Assembly: GCA_963995525.1 (NCBI GenBank)
Contig: OZ023213.1
Coordinates: forward strand, 50,840,987 to 50,904,986
From: Escarpia spicata
Lineage: Eukaryota; Annelida; Polychaeta; Sabellida; Siboglinidae
Direction of reading: 5' to 3'
DNA length: 64,000 nucleotides
The notes under the pieces are model-generated. The model had not been told where the DNA came from. It did no database searches and worked only from the letters and a program-made list of their open reading frames with translations. The position numbers were made by a program, and so were the translations under genes. Shown here one piece after another: positions 14,301 through 29,800 of this stretch (its first letter is position 1; each line of letters begins with the position of its first letter).

Positions 14301-17300
14301 CTCACAGTCTCTCTGATATAATACCGGTCTCAATGTATGCGCACTGAGGGTCATTCAGTATGTACCTAGTGCTCTCGCTGTCTCTCTGATGTAATACCGG
14401 TCTCACTGTATGCACACTGAGTGTCATTCAGTGTGTACCTAGTGTTCTCGCTGTCTCTCTGATGTAATACCGGTTTCACTGTATGCACACTGAGCGTCAT
14501 TGAGTATATACCTAGTGTTCTCGCTGCCTCTCTGATGTAACACCGGTCTCACTGTATGCACACTGAGCATCAATCGGTATGTACCTAGTGTTGTCACAGT
14601 CTCTCTGATGTAATACCTGTCTTACTGTATGCACACTGAGCATCATTCTGTATGTACCTAGTGTTCTCACTGTCTCTCTGATGTAACACCGGTCTCACTG
14701 TATGCACACTGAGCATCAATCAGTATGTACCTAGTGTTATCACAGTCTCTCTGATGTAACACCGGTCTCACTGTATGCACACTGAGCATCATTTTGTATG
14801 TACCTAGTGTTCTCACTGTCTCTCTGATGTAATACCGGTCTCACCGTTTGCACACTGGATGTCATTCAGTATATACCTAGTGTTCTCGCTGTCTCTCTGA
14901 TGTAACACCAGTCTCACTGTATGCACACTGAGCGTCAATCAGTATGTACCTAGTGTTCTTGCTGTCTCTCTGATATAATACCGGTCTTACTGTATGCACA
15001 CTGAGTGTCATTCAGTATGTACCTAGTGTTCTCACAGTCTCTCTGATATAATACTGGTCTCAATGTATGCACACTGACTGTCATTCAGTATGTACCTAGT
15101 GTTCTCGCCTTCTCTCTGATGTAACACCAGTCTCACTGTATGCACACTGAGCGTCAATCAATATGTACCTAGTGTTCTCGCTGTCTCTCTGATATAATAC
15201 CGGTCTTACTGTATGCACACTGAGTGTCATTCAATATGTAACTAGTGTTCTCACAGTCTCTCTGATGTAACAGCAATCTCACCGTATGCACACTAAGCGT
15301 CATTCAGTATGTACCTAGTGTTCTCGCTGTCTCTCTGATATAATACCGGTCTCACTGTATGCACACTGAGCGTTATTCAGTATGTACCTAGTGTTCTCAC
15401 TGTCTCTCTGATGTTATACCGGTCTCACTGTATGCACACTGAGTGTCATTCAATATTTACCTAGTGTCTTCACTGTCTCTCTGATGTAATACCGGTCTCA
15501 CTGTATGCACACTGAGTGTCATTCAGTATGTACCTAATGTTCTCGCTGTCTCTCTGATGTAATACCGGTCTCACTGTATGCACACTGAGTATCATTCAGT
15601 ATGTACCTAGTGTTCTCACTGTCTCTCTGATGTAATACCTGTCTCACTGTATGCACACTAATTGTCATTCAGTATGTACCTAGTGTTCTCACTGTCTCTC
15701 TGATGTAATACCTGTCTCACTGTATGCACACTCAGTGTCATTCAGTATGTACCTAGTGTTCTCGCTGTCTCTCTGATGTAATACCTGTCTCACTGTATGC
15801 ACACTCAGTGTCATTCAGTATGTACATAGTGTTCTCACAGTCTCTCTGATGTAACACCGGTCTCACTCTATGCACACTGAGCGTCAATCAGTATGTACCT
15901 AGTGTTCTCGCTGTCTCTCTGATATAATACCGGTCTTACTGTATGCACACTGAGTGTCATTCAGTATGTACCTAGTGTTCTCACAGTCTCTCTGATATAA
16001 TACCGGTCTCACTGTATGCACACTGAGCATCATTGAGTATATACCTAGTGTTCTCGCTGTCTCTCTGATGTAATACCGGTCTCACTGTATGCACACTGAG
16101 GGTCATTCAGTATGTACCTATTGTTCTCGCTGTCTCTCTGATGTAATACCTGTCTCACTGTATGCACACTGAGGGTCATTCAGTATGTACCTAGTGTTCT
16201 CGCTGTCTCTCTGATGTAATACCTGTCTCACTGTATGCACACTGAGGATCATTCAGTATGTACCTAGTGTTCTCGCTGTCTCTCTGATGTAACACCTGTC
16301 TCACTGTATGCACACTGAGGGTAATTCAATATGTACCTATTGTTCTCGCTGTCTCTCTGATGTAATACCTGTCTCACTGTATGCACACTGAGGGTCATTC
16401 AGTATGTAACTAGTGTTCTCGCTGTCTCTCTGATGTAACACCTTTCTCACTGTATGCACACTGAGTGTCATTCAGTATGTACCTAATGTTCTCGCTGTTT
16501 CTCTGATATAATACCTGTCTCAATGTATGCACACTGAGTGTCATTCAGTATGTACCTAGTGTTCTCAAAGTCTCTCTGATGTAATACCGGTCTCATTGTA
16601 TGCACATTGAGTGTCATTCAGTATGTACCTAGTGTTCTCGTTGTCTCTCTGATGTAATACCTGTCTCACTGTATGCACACTGAGTGTCATTCAGTATGTA
16701 CCTAGTGTTTTCACAGTCTCTATGATGTAATACCGGTCTCACTGTATGCACCCTGAGTGTCATTCAGTATGTACCTAGTGTTTTCACTGTCTCTCTGATA
16801 TAATACTGGTCTCACTGTATGCACACTGAGTGTCATTCAGTGTGTACCTAGTGTTTTCACTGTCTCTCTGATGTAATACCGGTCTCACTGTATGCACACT
16901 GAGTGTCATTCAGTATGTACCTAGTGTTCTCGCTGTCTCTCTGATGTAATACCGGTCTCACTGTATGCACACTCAGTGTCATTCAGTATATACCTAGTAT
17001 TCTCACAGTCTCTCTGATATAATACCGGTCTCACTGTATGCACATTGAGTGTCATTCAGTATGTACCTAGTGTTCTCACTGTCTCTCTGATGTAATACCT
17101 GTCTCACTGTATGCACACTCAGTGTCATTCAGTATGTACCTAGTGTTCTCACAGTCTCTCTGATATAATACCGGTCTCACTGTATGCACACTGAGTATCA
17201 TTCAATATGTACCTAGTGTTCTCACTGTCTCTCTGATGTAATACCTGTCTCACTGTATGAAAACTAATTGTCATTCAGTATGTACCTAGTGTTCTCACTG

Positions 17301-17827
17301 TCTCTCTGATGTAATACCTGTCTCACTGTGTGCACACTCAGTGTCATTCAGTATGTACCTAGTGTTCTCGCTGTCTCTCTGATGTAATACCTGTCTCACT
17401 GTATGCACACTCAGTGTCATTCAGTATGTACATAGTGTTCTCACAGTTTGTCTGATGTAACACCGGTCTCACTCTATGCACACTGAGCGTCAATCAGTAT
17501 GTACCTAGTGTTCTCGCTGTCTCTCTGATATAATACCGGTCTTACTGTATGCACACTGAGTGTCATTCAGTATGTACCTAGTGTTCTCACAGTCTCTCTG
17601 ATATAATACCGGTCTCACTGTATGCACACTGAGCATCATTGAGTATATACCTAGTGTTCTCGCTGTCTCTCTGATGTAATACCGGTCTCACTGTATGCAC
17701 ACTGAGTGTCATTCAGTATGTACCTAGTGTTCTCGCTGTTTCTCTGATATAATACCTGTCTCACTGTATGCACACTGAGTGTCATTCAGTATGTACCTAG
17801 TGTTCTCACAGTCTCTCTGATGTAATA

Positions 17828-20800
17828 CCGGTCACTGTATGCACACTGAGTGTTATTCAGTATGTACCTAGTGTTCTCACTGTCTCTCTGATGTAATACC
17901 TGTCTCACTGTATGCACACTGAGCGTCATTCAGTATGTACCTAGTGTTATAGCTGTCTCTCTGATGTAATACCCGTCTTACTGTATGCACACTGAGTGTC
18001 ATTCAATATGTACCTAGTGTTCTCACAGTCTCTCTGATGTAATACCAGTCTCACTGTAAGCACACTGAGCATCATTCTTTATGTACCTAGTGTTCTCACT
18101 GTCTCTCTGATGTAATACCTGTCTCACTGTATGCACACTAATTGTCATTCAGTATGTACCTAGTGTTCTCACTGTCTCTCTGATGTAATACCTGTCTCAC
18201 TGTATGCACACTGAGGGTCATTCAGTATGTACCTAGTGTTCTCGCTGTCTCTCTGATGTAATACCTGTCTCACTGTATGCACACTGAGGGTCATTCAGTA
18301 TGTACCTAATGTTCTCGCTGTCTCTCTGATATAATACCTGTCTCAATGTATGCACACTGAGTGTCATTCAGTATGTACCTAGTGTTCTCACAGTCTCTCT
18401 GATGTAATACCGGTCTCAATGTATGCACATTGAGTGTCATTCAGTATATACCTAGTGTTCTCTTTGTCTCTCTGATGTAATACCTGTCTCACTGTATGCA
18501 CACTGAGTGTCATTCAGTATGTACCTAGTGTTTTCACTGTCTCTCTGATATAATACCGGTCTCACTGTATGCACACTGAGTGTCATTCAGTGTGTACCTG
18601 GTGTTTTCACTGTCTCTCTGATGTAATACCTGTCTCACTGTATGCACACTGAGGGTAATTCAGTATGTACCTATTGTTCTCGCTGTCTCTCTGATGTAAT
18701 ACCTGTCTCACTGTATGCACACTGAGGGTCATTCAGTATGTACCTAGTGTTCTCGCTGTCTCTCTGATGTAACACCTGTCTCACTGTATGCACACTGAGT
18801 GTCATTCAGTATGTACCTAATGTTCTCGCTGTTTCTCTGATATAATACCTGTCTCAATGTATGCACACTGAGTGTCATTCAGTATGTACCTAGTGTTCTC
18901 AAAGTCTCTCTGATGTAATACCGGTCTCATTGTATGCACATTGAGCGTCAATCAGTATGTACCTAGTGTTCTCGCTGTCTCTCTGATATAATACCGGTCT
19001 TACTGTATGCACACTGAGTGTCATTCAGTATGTACCTAGTGTTCTCACAGTCTCTCTGATATAATACCGGTCTCACTGTATGCACACTGAGCATCATTGA
19101 GTATATACCTAGTGTTCTCGCTGTCTCTCTGATGTAATACCGGTCTCACTGTATGCACACTGAGGGTCATTCAGTATGTACCTATTGTTCTCGCTGTCTC
19201 TCTGATGTAATACCTGTCTCACTGTATGCACACTGAGGGTCATTCAGTATGTACCTAGTGTTCTCGCTGTCTCTCTGATGTAATACCTGTCTCACTGTAT
19301 GCACACTGAGGATCATTCAGTATGTACCTAGTGTTCTCGCTGTCTCTCTGATGTAACACCTGTCTCACTGTATGCACACTGAGTGTCATTCAGTATGTAC
19401 CTAGTGTTCTCGCTGTTTCTCTGATATAATACCTGTCTCACTGTATGCACACTGAGTGTCATTCAGTATGTACCTAGTGTTCTCACAGTCTCTCTGATGT
19501 AATACCGGACACTGTATGCACACTGAGTGTTATTCAGTATGTACCTAGTGTTCTCACTGTCTCTCTGATGTAATACCTGTCTCACTGTATGCACACTGAG
19601 CGTCATTCAGTATGTACCTAGTGTTCTAGCTGTCTCTCTGATGTAATACCCGTCTTACTGTATGCACACTGAGTGTCATTCAGTATGTACCTAGTGTTCT
19701 CACAGTCTCTCTGATGTAATACCAGTCTCACTGTATGCACACTGAGCGTCATTCTGTATGTACCTAGTGTTCTCACTGTCTCTCTGATGTAATACCTGTC
19801 TCACTGTATGCACACTAATTGTCATTCAGTATGTACCTAGTGTTCTCACTGTCTCTCTGATATAATACCTGTCTCACTGTATGCACACTGAGGGTAATTC
19901 AATATGTACCTATTGTTCTCGCTGTCTCTCTGATGTAATACCTGTCTCACTGTATGCACACTGAGGGTCATTCAGTATGTAACTAGTGTTCTCGCTGTCT
20001 CTCTGATGTAACACCTTTCTCACTGTATGCACACTGAGTGTCATTCAGTATGTACCTAATGTTCTCGCTGTTTCTCTGATATAATACCTGTCTCAATGTA
20101 TGCACACTGAGTGTCATTCAGTATGTACCTAGTGTTCTCAAAGTCTCTCTGATGTAATACCGGTCTCATTGTATGCACATTGAGTGTCATTCAGTATGTA
20201 CCTAGTGTTCTCGTTGTCTCTCTGATGTAATACCTGTCTCACTGTATGCACACTGAGTGTCATTCAGTATGTACCTAGTGTTTTCACAGTCTCTATGATG
20301 TAATACCGGTCTCACTGTATGCACCCTGAGTGTCATTCAGTATGTACCTAGTGTTTTCACTGTCTCTCTGATATAATACTGGTCTCACTGTATGCACACT
20401 GAGTGTCATTCAGTGTGTACCTAGTGTTTTCACTGTCTCTCTGATGTAATACCGGTCTCACTGTATGCACACTGAGTGTCATTCAGTATGTACCTAGTGT
20501 TCTCGCTGTCTCTCTGATGTAATACCGGTCTCACTGTATGCACACTCAGTGTCATTCAGTATATACCTAGTATTCTCACAGTCTCTCTGATATAATACCG
20601 GTCTCACTGTATGCACATTGAGTGTCATTCAGTATGTACCTAGTGTTCTCACTGTCTCTCTGATGTAATACCTGTCTCACTGTATGCACACTCAGTGTCA
20701 TTCAGTATGTACCTAGTGTTCTCACAGTCTCTCTGATATAATACCGGTCTCACTGTATGCACACTGAGTATCATTCAATATGTACCTAGTGTTCTCACTG

Positions 20801-23800
20801 TCTCTCTGATGTAATACCTGTCTCACTGTATGAACACTAATTGTCATTCAGTATGTACCTAGTGTTCTCACTGTCTCTCTGATGTAATACCTGTCTCACT
20901 GTGTGCACACTCAGTGTCATTCAGTATGTACCTAGTTTTCTCGCTGTCTCTCTGATGTAATACCTGTCTCACTGTATGCACACTCAGTGTCATTCAGTAT
21001 GTACATAGTGTTCTCACAGTCTGTCTGATGTAACACCGGTCTCACTCTATGCACACTGAGCGTCAATCAGTATGTACCTAGTGTTCTCGCTGTCTCTCTG
21101 ATATAATACCGGTCTTACTGTATGCACACTGAGTGTCATTCAGTATGTACCTAGTGTTCTCACAGTCTCTCTGATATAATACCGGTCTCACTGTATGCAC
21201 ACTGAGCATCATTGAGTATATACCTAGTGTTCTCGCTGTCTCTCTGATGTAATACCGGTCTCACTGTATGCACACTGAGTGTCATTCAGTATGTACCTAG
21301 TGTTCTCGCTGTTTCTCTGATACAATACCTGTCTCACTGTATGCACACTGAGTGTCATTCAGTATGTACCTAGTGTTCTCACAGTCTCTCTGATGTAATA
21401 CCGGTCACTGTATGCACACTGAGTGTTATTCAGTATGTACCTAGTGTTCTCACTGTCTCTCTGATGTAATACCTGTCTCACTGTATGCACACTGAGCGTC
21501 ATTCAGTATGTACCTAGTGTTCTAGCTGTCTCTCTGATGTAATACCCGTCTTACTGTATGCACACTGAGTGTCATTCAATATGTACCTAGTGTTCTCACA
21601 GTCTCTCTGATGTAATACCAGTCTCACTGTAAGCACACTGAGCATCATTCTTTATGTACCTAGTGTTCTCACTGTCTCTCTGATGTAATACCTGTCTCAC
21701 TGTATGCACACTAATTGTCATTCAGTATGTACCTAGTGTTCTCACTGTCTCTCTGATGTAATACCTGTCTCACTGTATGCACACTGAGGGTCATTCAGTA
21801 TGTACCTAGTGTTCTCGCTGTCTCTCTGATGTAATACCTGTCTCACTGTATGCACACTGAGGGTCATTCAGTATGTACCTAATGTTCTCGCTGTCTCTCT
21901 GATGTAACACCTGTCTCACTGTATGCACACTGAGTGTCATTCAGTATGTACCTAATGTTCTCGCTGTTTCTCTGATATAATACCTGTCTCAATGTATGCA
22001 CACTGAGTGTCATTCAGTATGTACCTAGTGTTCTCACAGTCTCTCTGATGTAATACCGGTCTCAATGTATGCACATTGAGTGTCATTCAGTATATACCTA
22101 GTGTTCTCTTTGTCTCTCTGATGTAATACCTGTCTCACTGTATGCACACTGAGTGTCATTCAGTATGTACCTAGTGTTTTCACTGTCTCTCTGATATAAT
22201 ACCGGTCTCACTGTATGCACACTGAGTGTCATTCAGTGTGTACCTAGTGTTTTCACTGTCTCTCTGATGTAATACCTGTCTCACTGTATGCACACTGAGG
22301 GTAATTCAGTATGTACCTATTGTTCTCGCTGTCTCTCTGATGTAATACCTGTCTCACTGTATGCACACTGAGGGTCATTCAGTATGTACCTAGTGTTCTC
22401 GCTGTCTCTCTGATGTAACACCTGTCTCACTGTATGCACACTGAGTGTCATTCAGTATGTACCTAATGTTCTCGCTGTTTCTCTGATATAATACCTGTCT
22501 CAATGTATGCACACTGAGTGTCATTCAGTATGTACCTAGTGTTCTCAAAGTCTCTCTGATGTAATACCGGTCTCATTGTATGCACATTGAGTGTCATTCA
22601 GTATGTACCTAGTGTTCTCGTTGTCTCTCTGATGTAATACCTGTCTCACTGTACGCACACTGAGTGTCATTCAGTATGTACCTAGTGTTTTCACAGTCTC
22701 TATGGTGTAATACCGGTCTCACTGTATGCACCCTGAGTGTCATTCAGTATGTACCTAGTGTTTTCACTGTCTCTCTGATATAATACTGGTCTCACTGTAT
22801 GCACACTGAGTGTCATTCAGTGTGTACCTAGTGTTTTCACTGTCTCTCTGATGTAATACCGGTCTCACTGTATGCACACTGAGTGTCATTCAGTATGTAC
22901 CTAGTGTTCTCGCTGTCTCTCTGATGTAATACCGGTCTCACTCTATGCACACTCAGTGTCATTCAGTATATACCTAGTATTCTCACAGTCTCTCTGATAT
23001 AATACCGGTCTCACTGTATGCACATTGAGTGTCATTCAGTATGTACCTAGTGTTCTCACTGTCTCTCTGATGTAATACCTGTCTCACTGTATGCACACTC
23101 AGTGTCATTCAGTATGTACCTAGTGTTCTCACAGTCTCTCTGATATAATACCGGTCTCACTGTATGCACACTGAGTATCATTCAATATGTACCTAGTGTT
23201 CTCACTGTCTCTCTGATGTAATACCTGTCTCACTGTATGAACACTAATTGTCATTCAGTATGTACCTAGTGTTCTCGCTGTCTCTCTGATGTAATACCTG
23301 TCTCACTGTATGCACACTCAGTGTCATTCAGTATGTACCTAGTGTTCTCGCTGTCTCTCTGATGTAATACCTGTCTCACTGTATGCACACTCAGTGTCAT
23401 TCAGTATGTACATAGTGTTCTCACAGTCTCTCTGATGTAACACCGGTCTCACTCTATGCACACTGAGCGTCAATCAGTATGTACCTAGTGTTCTCGCTGT
23501 CTCTCTGATATAATACCGGTCTTACTGTATGCACACTGAGTGTCATTCAGTATGTACCTAGTGTTCTCACAGTCTCTCTGATATAATACCGGTCTCACTG
23601 TATGCACACTGAGCATCATTGAGTATATACCTAGTGTTCTCGCTGTCTCTCTGATGTAATACCGGTCTCACTGTATGCACACTGAGGGTCATTCAGTATG
23701 TACCTATTGTTCTCGCTGTCTCTCTGATGTAATACCTGTCTCACTGTATGCACACTGAGGGTCATTCAGTATGTACCTAGTGTTCTCGCTGTCTCTCTGA

Positions 23801-26800
23801 TGTAATACCTGTCTCACTGTATGCACACTGAGGATCATTCAGTATGTACCTAGTGTTCTCGCTGTCTCTCTGATGTAACACCTGTCTCACTGTATGCACA
23901 CTGAGTGTCATTCAGTATGTACGTAGTGTTCTCGCTGTTTCTCTGATATAATACCTGTCTCACTGTATGCACACTGAGTGTCATTCAGTATGTACCTAGT
24001 GTTCTCACAGTCTCTCTGATGTAATACCGGACACTGTATGCACACTGAGTGTTATTCAGTATGTACCTAGTGTTCTCACTGTCTCTCTGATGTAATACCT
24101 GTTTCACTGTATGCACACTGAGCGTCATTCAGTATGTACCTAGTGTTCTAGCTGTCTCTCTGATGTAATACCCGTCTTACTGTATGCACACTGAGTGTCA
24201 TTCAGTATGTACCTAGTGTTCTCACAGTCTCTCTGATGTAATACCAGTCTCACTGTATGCACACTGAGCGTCATTCTGTATGTACCTAGTGTTCTCACTG
24301 TCTCTCTGATGTAATACCTGTCTCACTGTATGCACACTAATTGTCATTCAGTATGTACCTAGTGTTCTCACTGTCTCTCTGATATAATACCTGTCTCACT
24401 GTATGCACACTGAGGGTAATTCAATATGTACCTATTGTTCTCGCTGTCTCTCTGATGTAATACCTGTCTCACTGTATGCACACTGAGGGTCATTCAGTAT
24501 GTAACTAGTGTTCTCGCTGTCTCTCTGATGTAACACCTTTCTCACTGTATGCACACTGAGTGTCATTCAGTATGTACCTAATGTTCTCGCTGTTTCTCTG
24601 ATATAATACCTGTCTCAATGTATGCACACTGAGTGTCATTCAGTATGTACCTAGTGTTCTCAAAGTCTCTCTGATGTAATACCGGTCTCATTGTATGCAC
24701 ATTGAGTGTCATTCAGTATGTACCTAGTGTTCTCGTTGTCTCTCTGATGTAATACCTGTCTCACTCTATGCACACTGAGTGTCATTCAGTATGTACCTAG
24801 TGTTTTCACAGTCTCTATGATGTAATACCGGTCTCACTGTATGCACCCTGAGTGTCATTCAGTATGTACCTAGTGTTTTCACTGTCTCTCTGATATAATA
24901 CTGGTCTCACTGTATGCACACTGAGTGTCATTCAGTGTGTACCTAGTGTTTTCACTGTCTCTCTGATGTAATACCGGTCTCACTGTATGCACACTGAGTG
25001 TCATTCAGTATGTACCTAGTGTTCTCGCTGTCTCTCTGATGTAATACCGGTCTCACTGTATGCACACTCAGTGTCATTCAGTATATACCTAGTATTCTCA
25101 CAGTCTCTCTGATATAATACCGGTCTCACTGTATGCACATTGAGTGTCATTCAGTATGTACCTAGTGTTCTCACTGTCTCTCTGATGTAATACCTGTCTC
25201 ACTGTATGCACACTCAGTGTCATTCAGTATGTACCTAGTGTTCTCACAGTCTCTCTGATATAATACCGGTCTCACTGTATGCACACTGAGTATCATTCAA
25301 TATGTACCTAGTGTTCTCACTGTCTCTCTGATGTAATACCTGTCTCACTGTATGAAAACTAATTGTCATTCAGTATGTACGTAGTGTTCTCACTGTCTCT
25401 CTGATGTAATACCTGTCTCACTGTGTGCACACTCAGTGTCATTCAGTATGTACCTAGTGTTCTCGCTGTCTCTCTGATGTAATACCTGTCTCACTGTATG
25501 CACACTCAGTGTCATTCAGTATGTACATAGTGTTCTCACAGTTTGTCTGATGTAACACCGGTCTCACTCTATGCACACTGAGCGTCAATCAGTATGTACC
25601 TAGTGTTCTCGCTGTCTCTCTGATATAATACCGGTCTTACTGTATGCACACTGAGTGTCATTCAGTATGTACCTAGTGTTCTCACAGTCTCTCTGATATA
25701 ATACCGGTCTCACTGTATGCACACTGAGCATCATTGAGTATATACCTAGTGTTCTCGCTGTCTCTCTGATGTAATACCGGTCTCACTGTATGCACACTGA
25801 GTGTCATTCAGTATGTACCTAGTGTTCTCGCTGTTTCTCTGATATAATACCTGTCTCACTGTATGCACACTGAGTGTCATTCAGTATGTACCTAGTGTTC
25901 TCACAGTCTCTCTGATGTAATACCGGTCACTGTATGCACACTGAGTGTTATTCAGTATGTACCTAGTGTTCTCACTGTCTCTCTGATGTAATACCTGTCT
26001 CACTGTATGCACACTGAGCGTCATTCAGTATGTACCTAGTGTTATAGCTGTCTCTCTGATGTAATACCCGTCTTACTGTATGCACACTGAGTGTCATTCA
26101 ATATGTACCTAGTGTTCTCACAGTCTCTCTGATGTAATACCAGTCTCACTGTAAGCACACTGAGCATCATTCTTTATGTACCTAGTGTTCTCACTGTCTC
26201 TCTGATGTAATACCTGTCTCACTGTATGCACACTAATTGTCATTCAGTATGTACCTAGTGTTCTCACTGTCTCTCTGATGTAATACCTGTCTCACTGTAT
26301 GCACACTGAGGGTCATTCAGTATGTACCTAGTGTTCTCGCTGTCTCTCTGATGTAATACCTGTCTCACTGTATGCACACTGAGGGTCATTCAGTATGTAC
26401 CTAATGTTCTCGCAGTCTCTCTGATGTAACACCTGTCTCACTGTATGCACACTGAGTGTCATTCAGTATGTACCTAATGTTCTCGCTGTTTCTCTGATAT
26501 AATACCTGTCTCAATGTATGCACACTGAGTGTCATTCAGTATGTACCTAGTGTTCTCACAGTCTCTCTGATGTAATACCGGTCTCAATGTATGCACATTG
26601 AGTGTCATTCAGTATATACCTTGTGTTCTCTTTGTCTCTCTGATGTAATACCTGTCTCACTGTATGCACACTGAGTGTCATTCAGTATGTACCTAGTGTT
26701 TTCACTGTCTCTCTGATATAATACCGGTCTCACTGTATGCACACTGAGTGTCATTCAGTGTGTACCTAGTGTTTTCACTGTCTCTCTGATGTAATACCTG

Positions 26801-29800
26801 TCTCACTGTATGCACACTGAGGGTAATTCAGTATGTACCTATTGTTCTCGCTGTCTCTCTGATGTAATACCTGTCTCACTGTATGCACACTGAGGGTCAT
26901 TCAGTATGTACCTAGTGTTCTCGCTGTCTCTCTGATGTAACACCTGTCTCACTGTATGCACACTGAGTGTCATTCAGTATGTACCTAATGTTCTCGCTGT
27001 TTCTCTGATATAATACCTGTCTCAATGTATGCACACTGAGTGTCATTCAGTATGTACCTAGTGTTCTCAAAGTCTCTCTGATGTAATACCGGTCTCATTG
27101 TATGCACATTGAGCGTCAATCAGTATGTACCTAGTGTTCTCGCTGTCTCTCTGATATAATACCGGTCTTACTGTATGCACACTGAGTGTCATTCAGTATG
27201 TACCTAGTGTTCTCACAGTCTCTCTGATATAATACCGGTCTCACTGTATGCACACTGAGCATCATTGAGTATATACCTAGTGTTCTCGCTGTCTCTCTGA
27301 TGTAATACCGGTCTCACTGTATGCACACTGAGGGTCATTCAGTATGTACCTATTGTTCTCGCTGTCTCTCTGATGTAATACCTGTCTCACTGTATGCACA
27401 CTGAGGGTCATTCAGTATGTACCTAGTGTTCTCGCTGTCTCTCTGATGTAATACCTGTCTCACTGTATGCACACTGAGGATCATTCAGTATGTACCTAGT
27501 GTTCTCGCTGTCTCTCTGATGTAACACCTGTCTCACTGTATGCACACTGAGTGTCATTCAGTATGTACCTAGTGTTCTCGCTGTTTCTCTGATATAATAC
27601 CTGTCTCACTGTATGCACACTGAGTGTCATTCAGTATGTACCTAGTGTTCTCACAGTCTCTCTGATGTAATACCGGACACTGTATGCACACTGAGTGTTA
27701 TTCAGTATGTACCTAGTGTTCTCACTGTCTCTCTGATGTAATACCTGTCTCACTGTATGCACACTGAGCGTCATTCAGTATGTACCTAGTGTTCTAGCTG
27801 TCTCTCTGATGTAAAACCCGTCTTACTGTATGCACACTGAGTGTCATTCAGTATGTACCTAGTGTTCTCACAGTCTCTCTGATGTAATACCAGTCTCACT
27901 GTATGCACACTGAGCGTCATTCTGTATGTACCTAGTGTTCTCACTGTCTCTCTGATGTAATACCTGTCTCACTGTATGCACACTAATTGTCATTCAGTAT
28001 GTACCTAGTGTTCTCACTGTCTCTCTGATATAATACCTGTCTCACTGTATGCACACTGAGGGTAATTCAATATGTACCTATTGTTCTCGCTGTCTCTCTG
28101 ATGTAATACCTGTCTCACTGTATGCACACTGAGGGTCATTCAGTATGTAACTAGTGTTCTCGCTGTCTCTCTGATGTAACACCTTTCTCACTGTATGCAC
28201 ACTGAGTGTCATTCAGTATGTACCTAATGTTCTCGCTGTTTCTCTGATATAATACCTGTCTCAATGTATGCACACTGAGTGTCATTCAGTATGTACCTAG
28301 TGTTCTCAAAGTCTCTCTGATGTAATACCGGTCTCATTGTATGCACATTGAGTGTCATTCAGTATGTACCTAGTGTTCTCGTTGTCTCTCTGATGTAATA
28401 CCTGTCTCACTGTATGCACACTGAGTGTCATTCAGTATGTACCTAGTGTTTTCACAGTCTCTATGATGTAATACCGGTCTCACTGTATGCACCCTGAGTG
28501 TCATTCAGTATGTACCTAGTGTTTTCACTGTCTCTCTGATATAATACTGGTCTCACTGTATGCACACTGAGTGTCATTCAGTGTGTACCTAGTGTTTTCA
28601 CTGTCTCTCTGATGTAATACCGGTCTCACTGTATGCACACTGAGTGTCATTCAGTATGTACCTAGTGTTCTCGCTGTCTCTCTGATGTAATACCGGTCTC
28701 ACTGTATGCACACTCAGTGTCATTCAGTATATACCTAGTATTCTCACAGTCTCTCTGATATAATACCGGTCTCACTGTATGCACATTGAGTGTCATTCAG
28801 TATGTACCTAGTGTTCTCACTGTCTCTCTGATGTAATACCTGTCTCACTGTATGCACACTCAGTGTCATTCAGTATGTACCTAGTGTTCTCACAGTCTCT
28901 CTGATATAATACCGGTCTCACTATATGCACACTGAGTATCATTCAATATGTACCTAGTGTTCTCACTGTCTCTCTGATGTAATACCTGTCTCACTGTATG
29001 AACACTAATTGTCATTCAGTATGTACCTAGTGTTCTCACTGTCTCTCTGATGTAATACCTGTCTCACTGTGTGCACACTCAGTGTCATTCAGTATGTACC
29101 TAGTGTTCTCGCTGTCTCTCTGATGTAATACCTGTCTCACTGTATGCACACTCAGTGTCATTCAGTATGTACATAGTGTTCTCACAGTCTGTCTGATGTA
29201 ACACCGGTCTCACTCTATGCACACTGAGCGTCAATCAGTATGTACCTAGTGTTCTCGCTGTCTCTCTGATATAATACCGGTCTTACTGTATGCACACTGA
29301 GTGTCATTCAGTATGTACCTAGTGTTCTCACAGTCTCTCTGATATAATACCGGTCTCACTGTATGCACACTGAGCATCATTGAGTATATACCTAGTGTTC
29401 TCGCTGTCTCTCTGATGTAATACCGGTCTCACTGTATGCACACTGAGTGTCATTCAGTATGTACCTAGTGTTCTCGCTGTTTCTCTGATATAATACCTGT
29501 CTCACTGTATGCACACTGAGTGTCATTCAGTATGTACCTAGTGTTCTCACAGTCTCTCTGATGTAATACCGGTCACTGTATGCACACTGAGTGTTATTCA
29601 GTATGTACCTAGTGTTCTCACTGTCTCTCTGATGTAATACCTGTCTCACTGTATGCACACTGAGCGTCATTCAGTATGTACCTAGTGTTCTAGCTGTCTC
29701 TCTGATGTAATACCCGTCTTACTGTATGCACACTGAGTGTCATTCAATATGTACCTAGTGTTCTCACAGTCTCTCTGATGTAATACCAGTCTCACTGTAA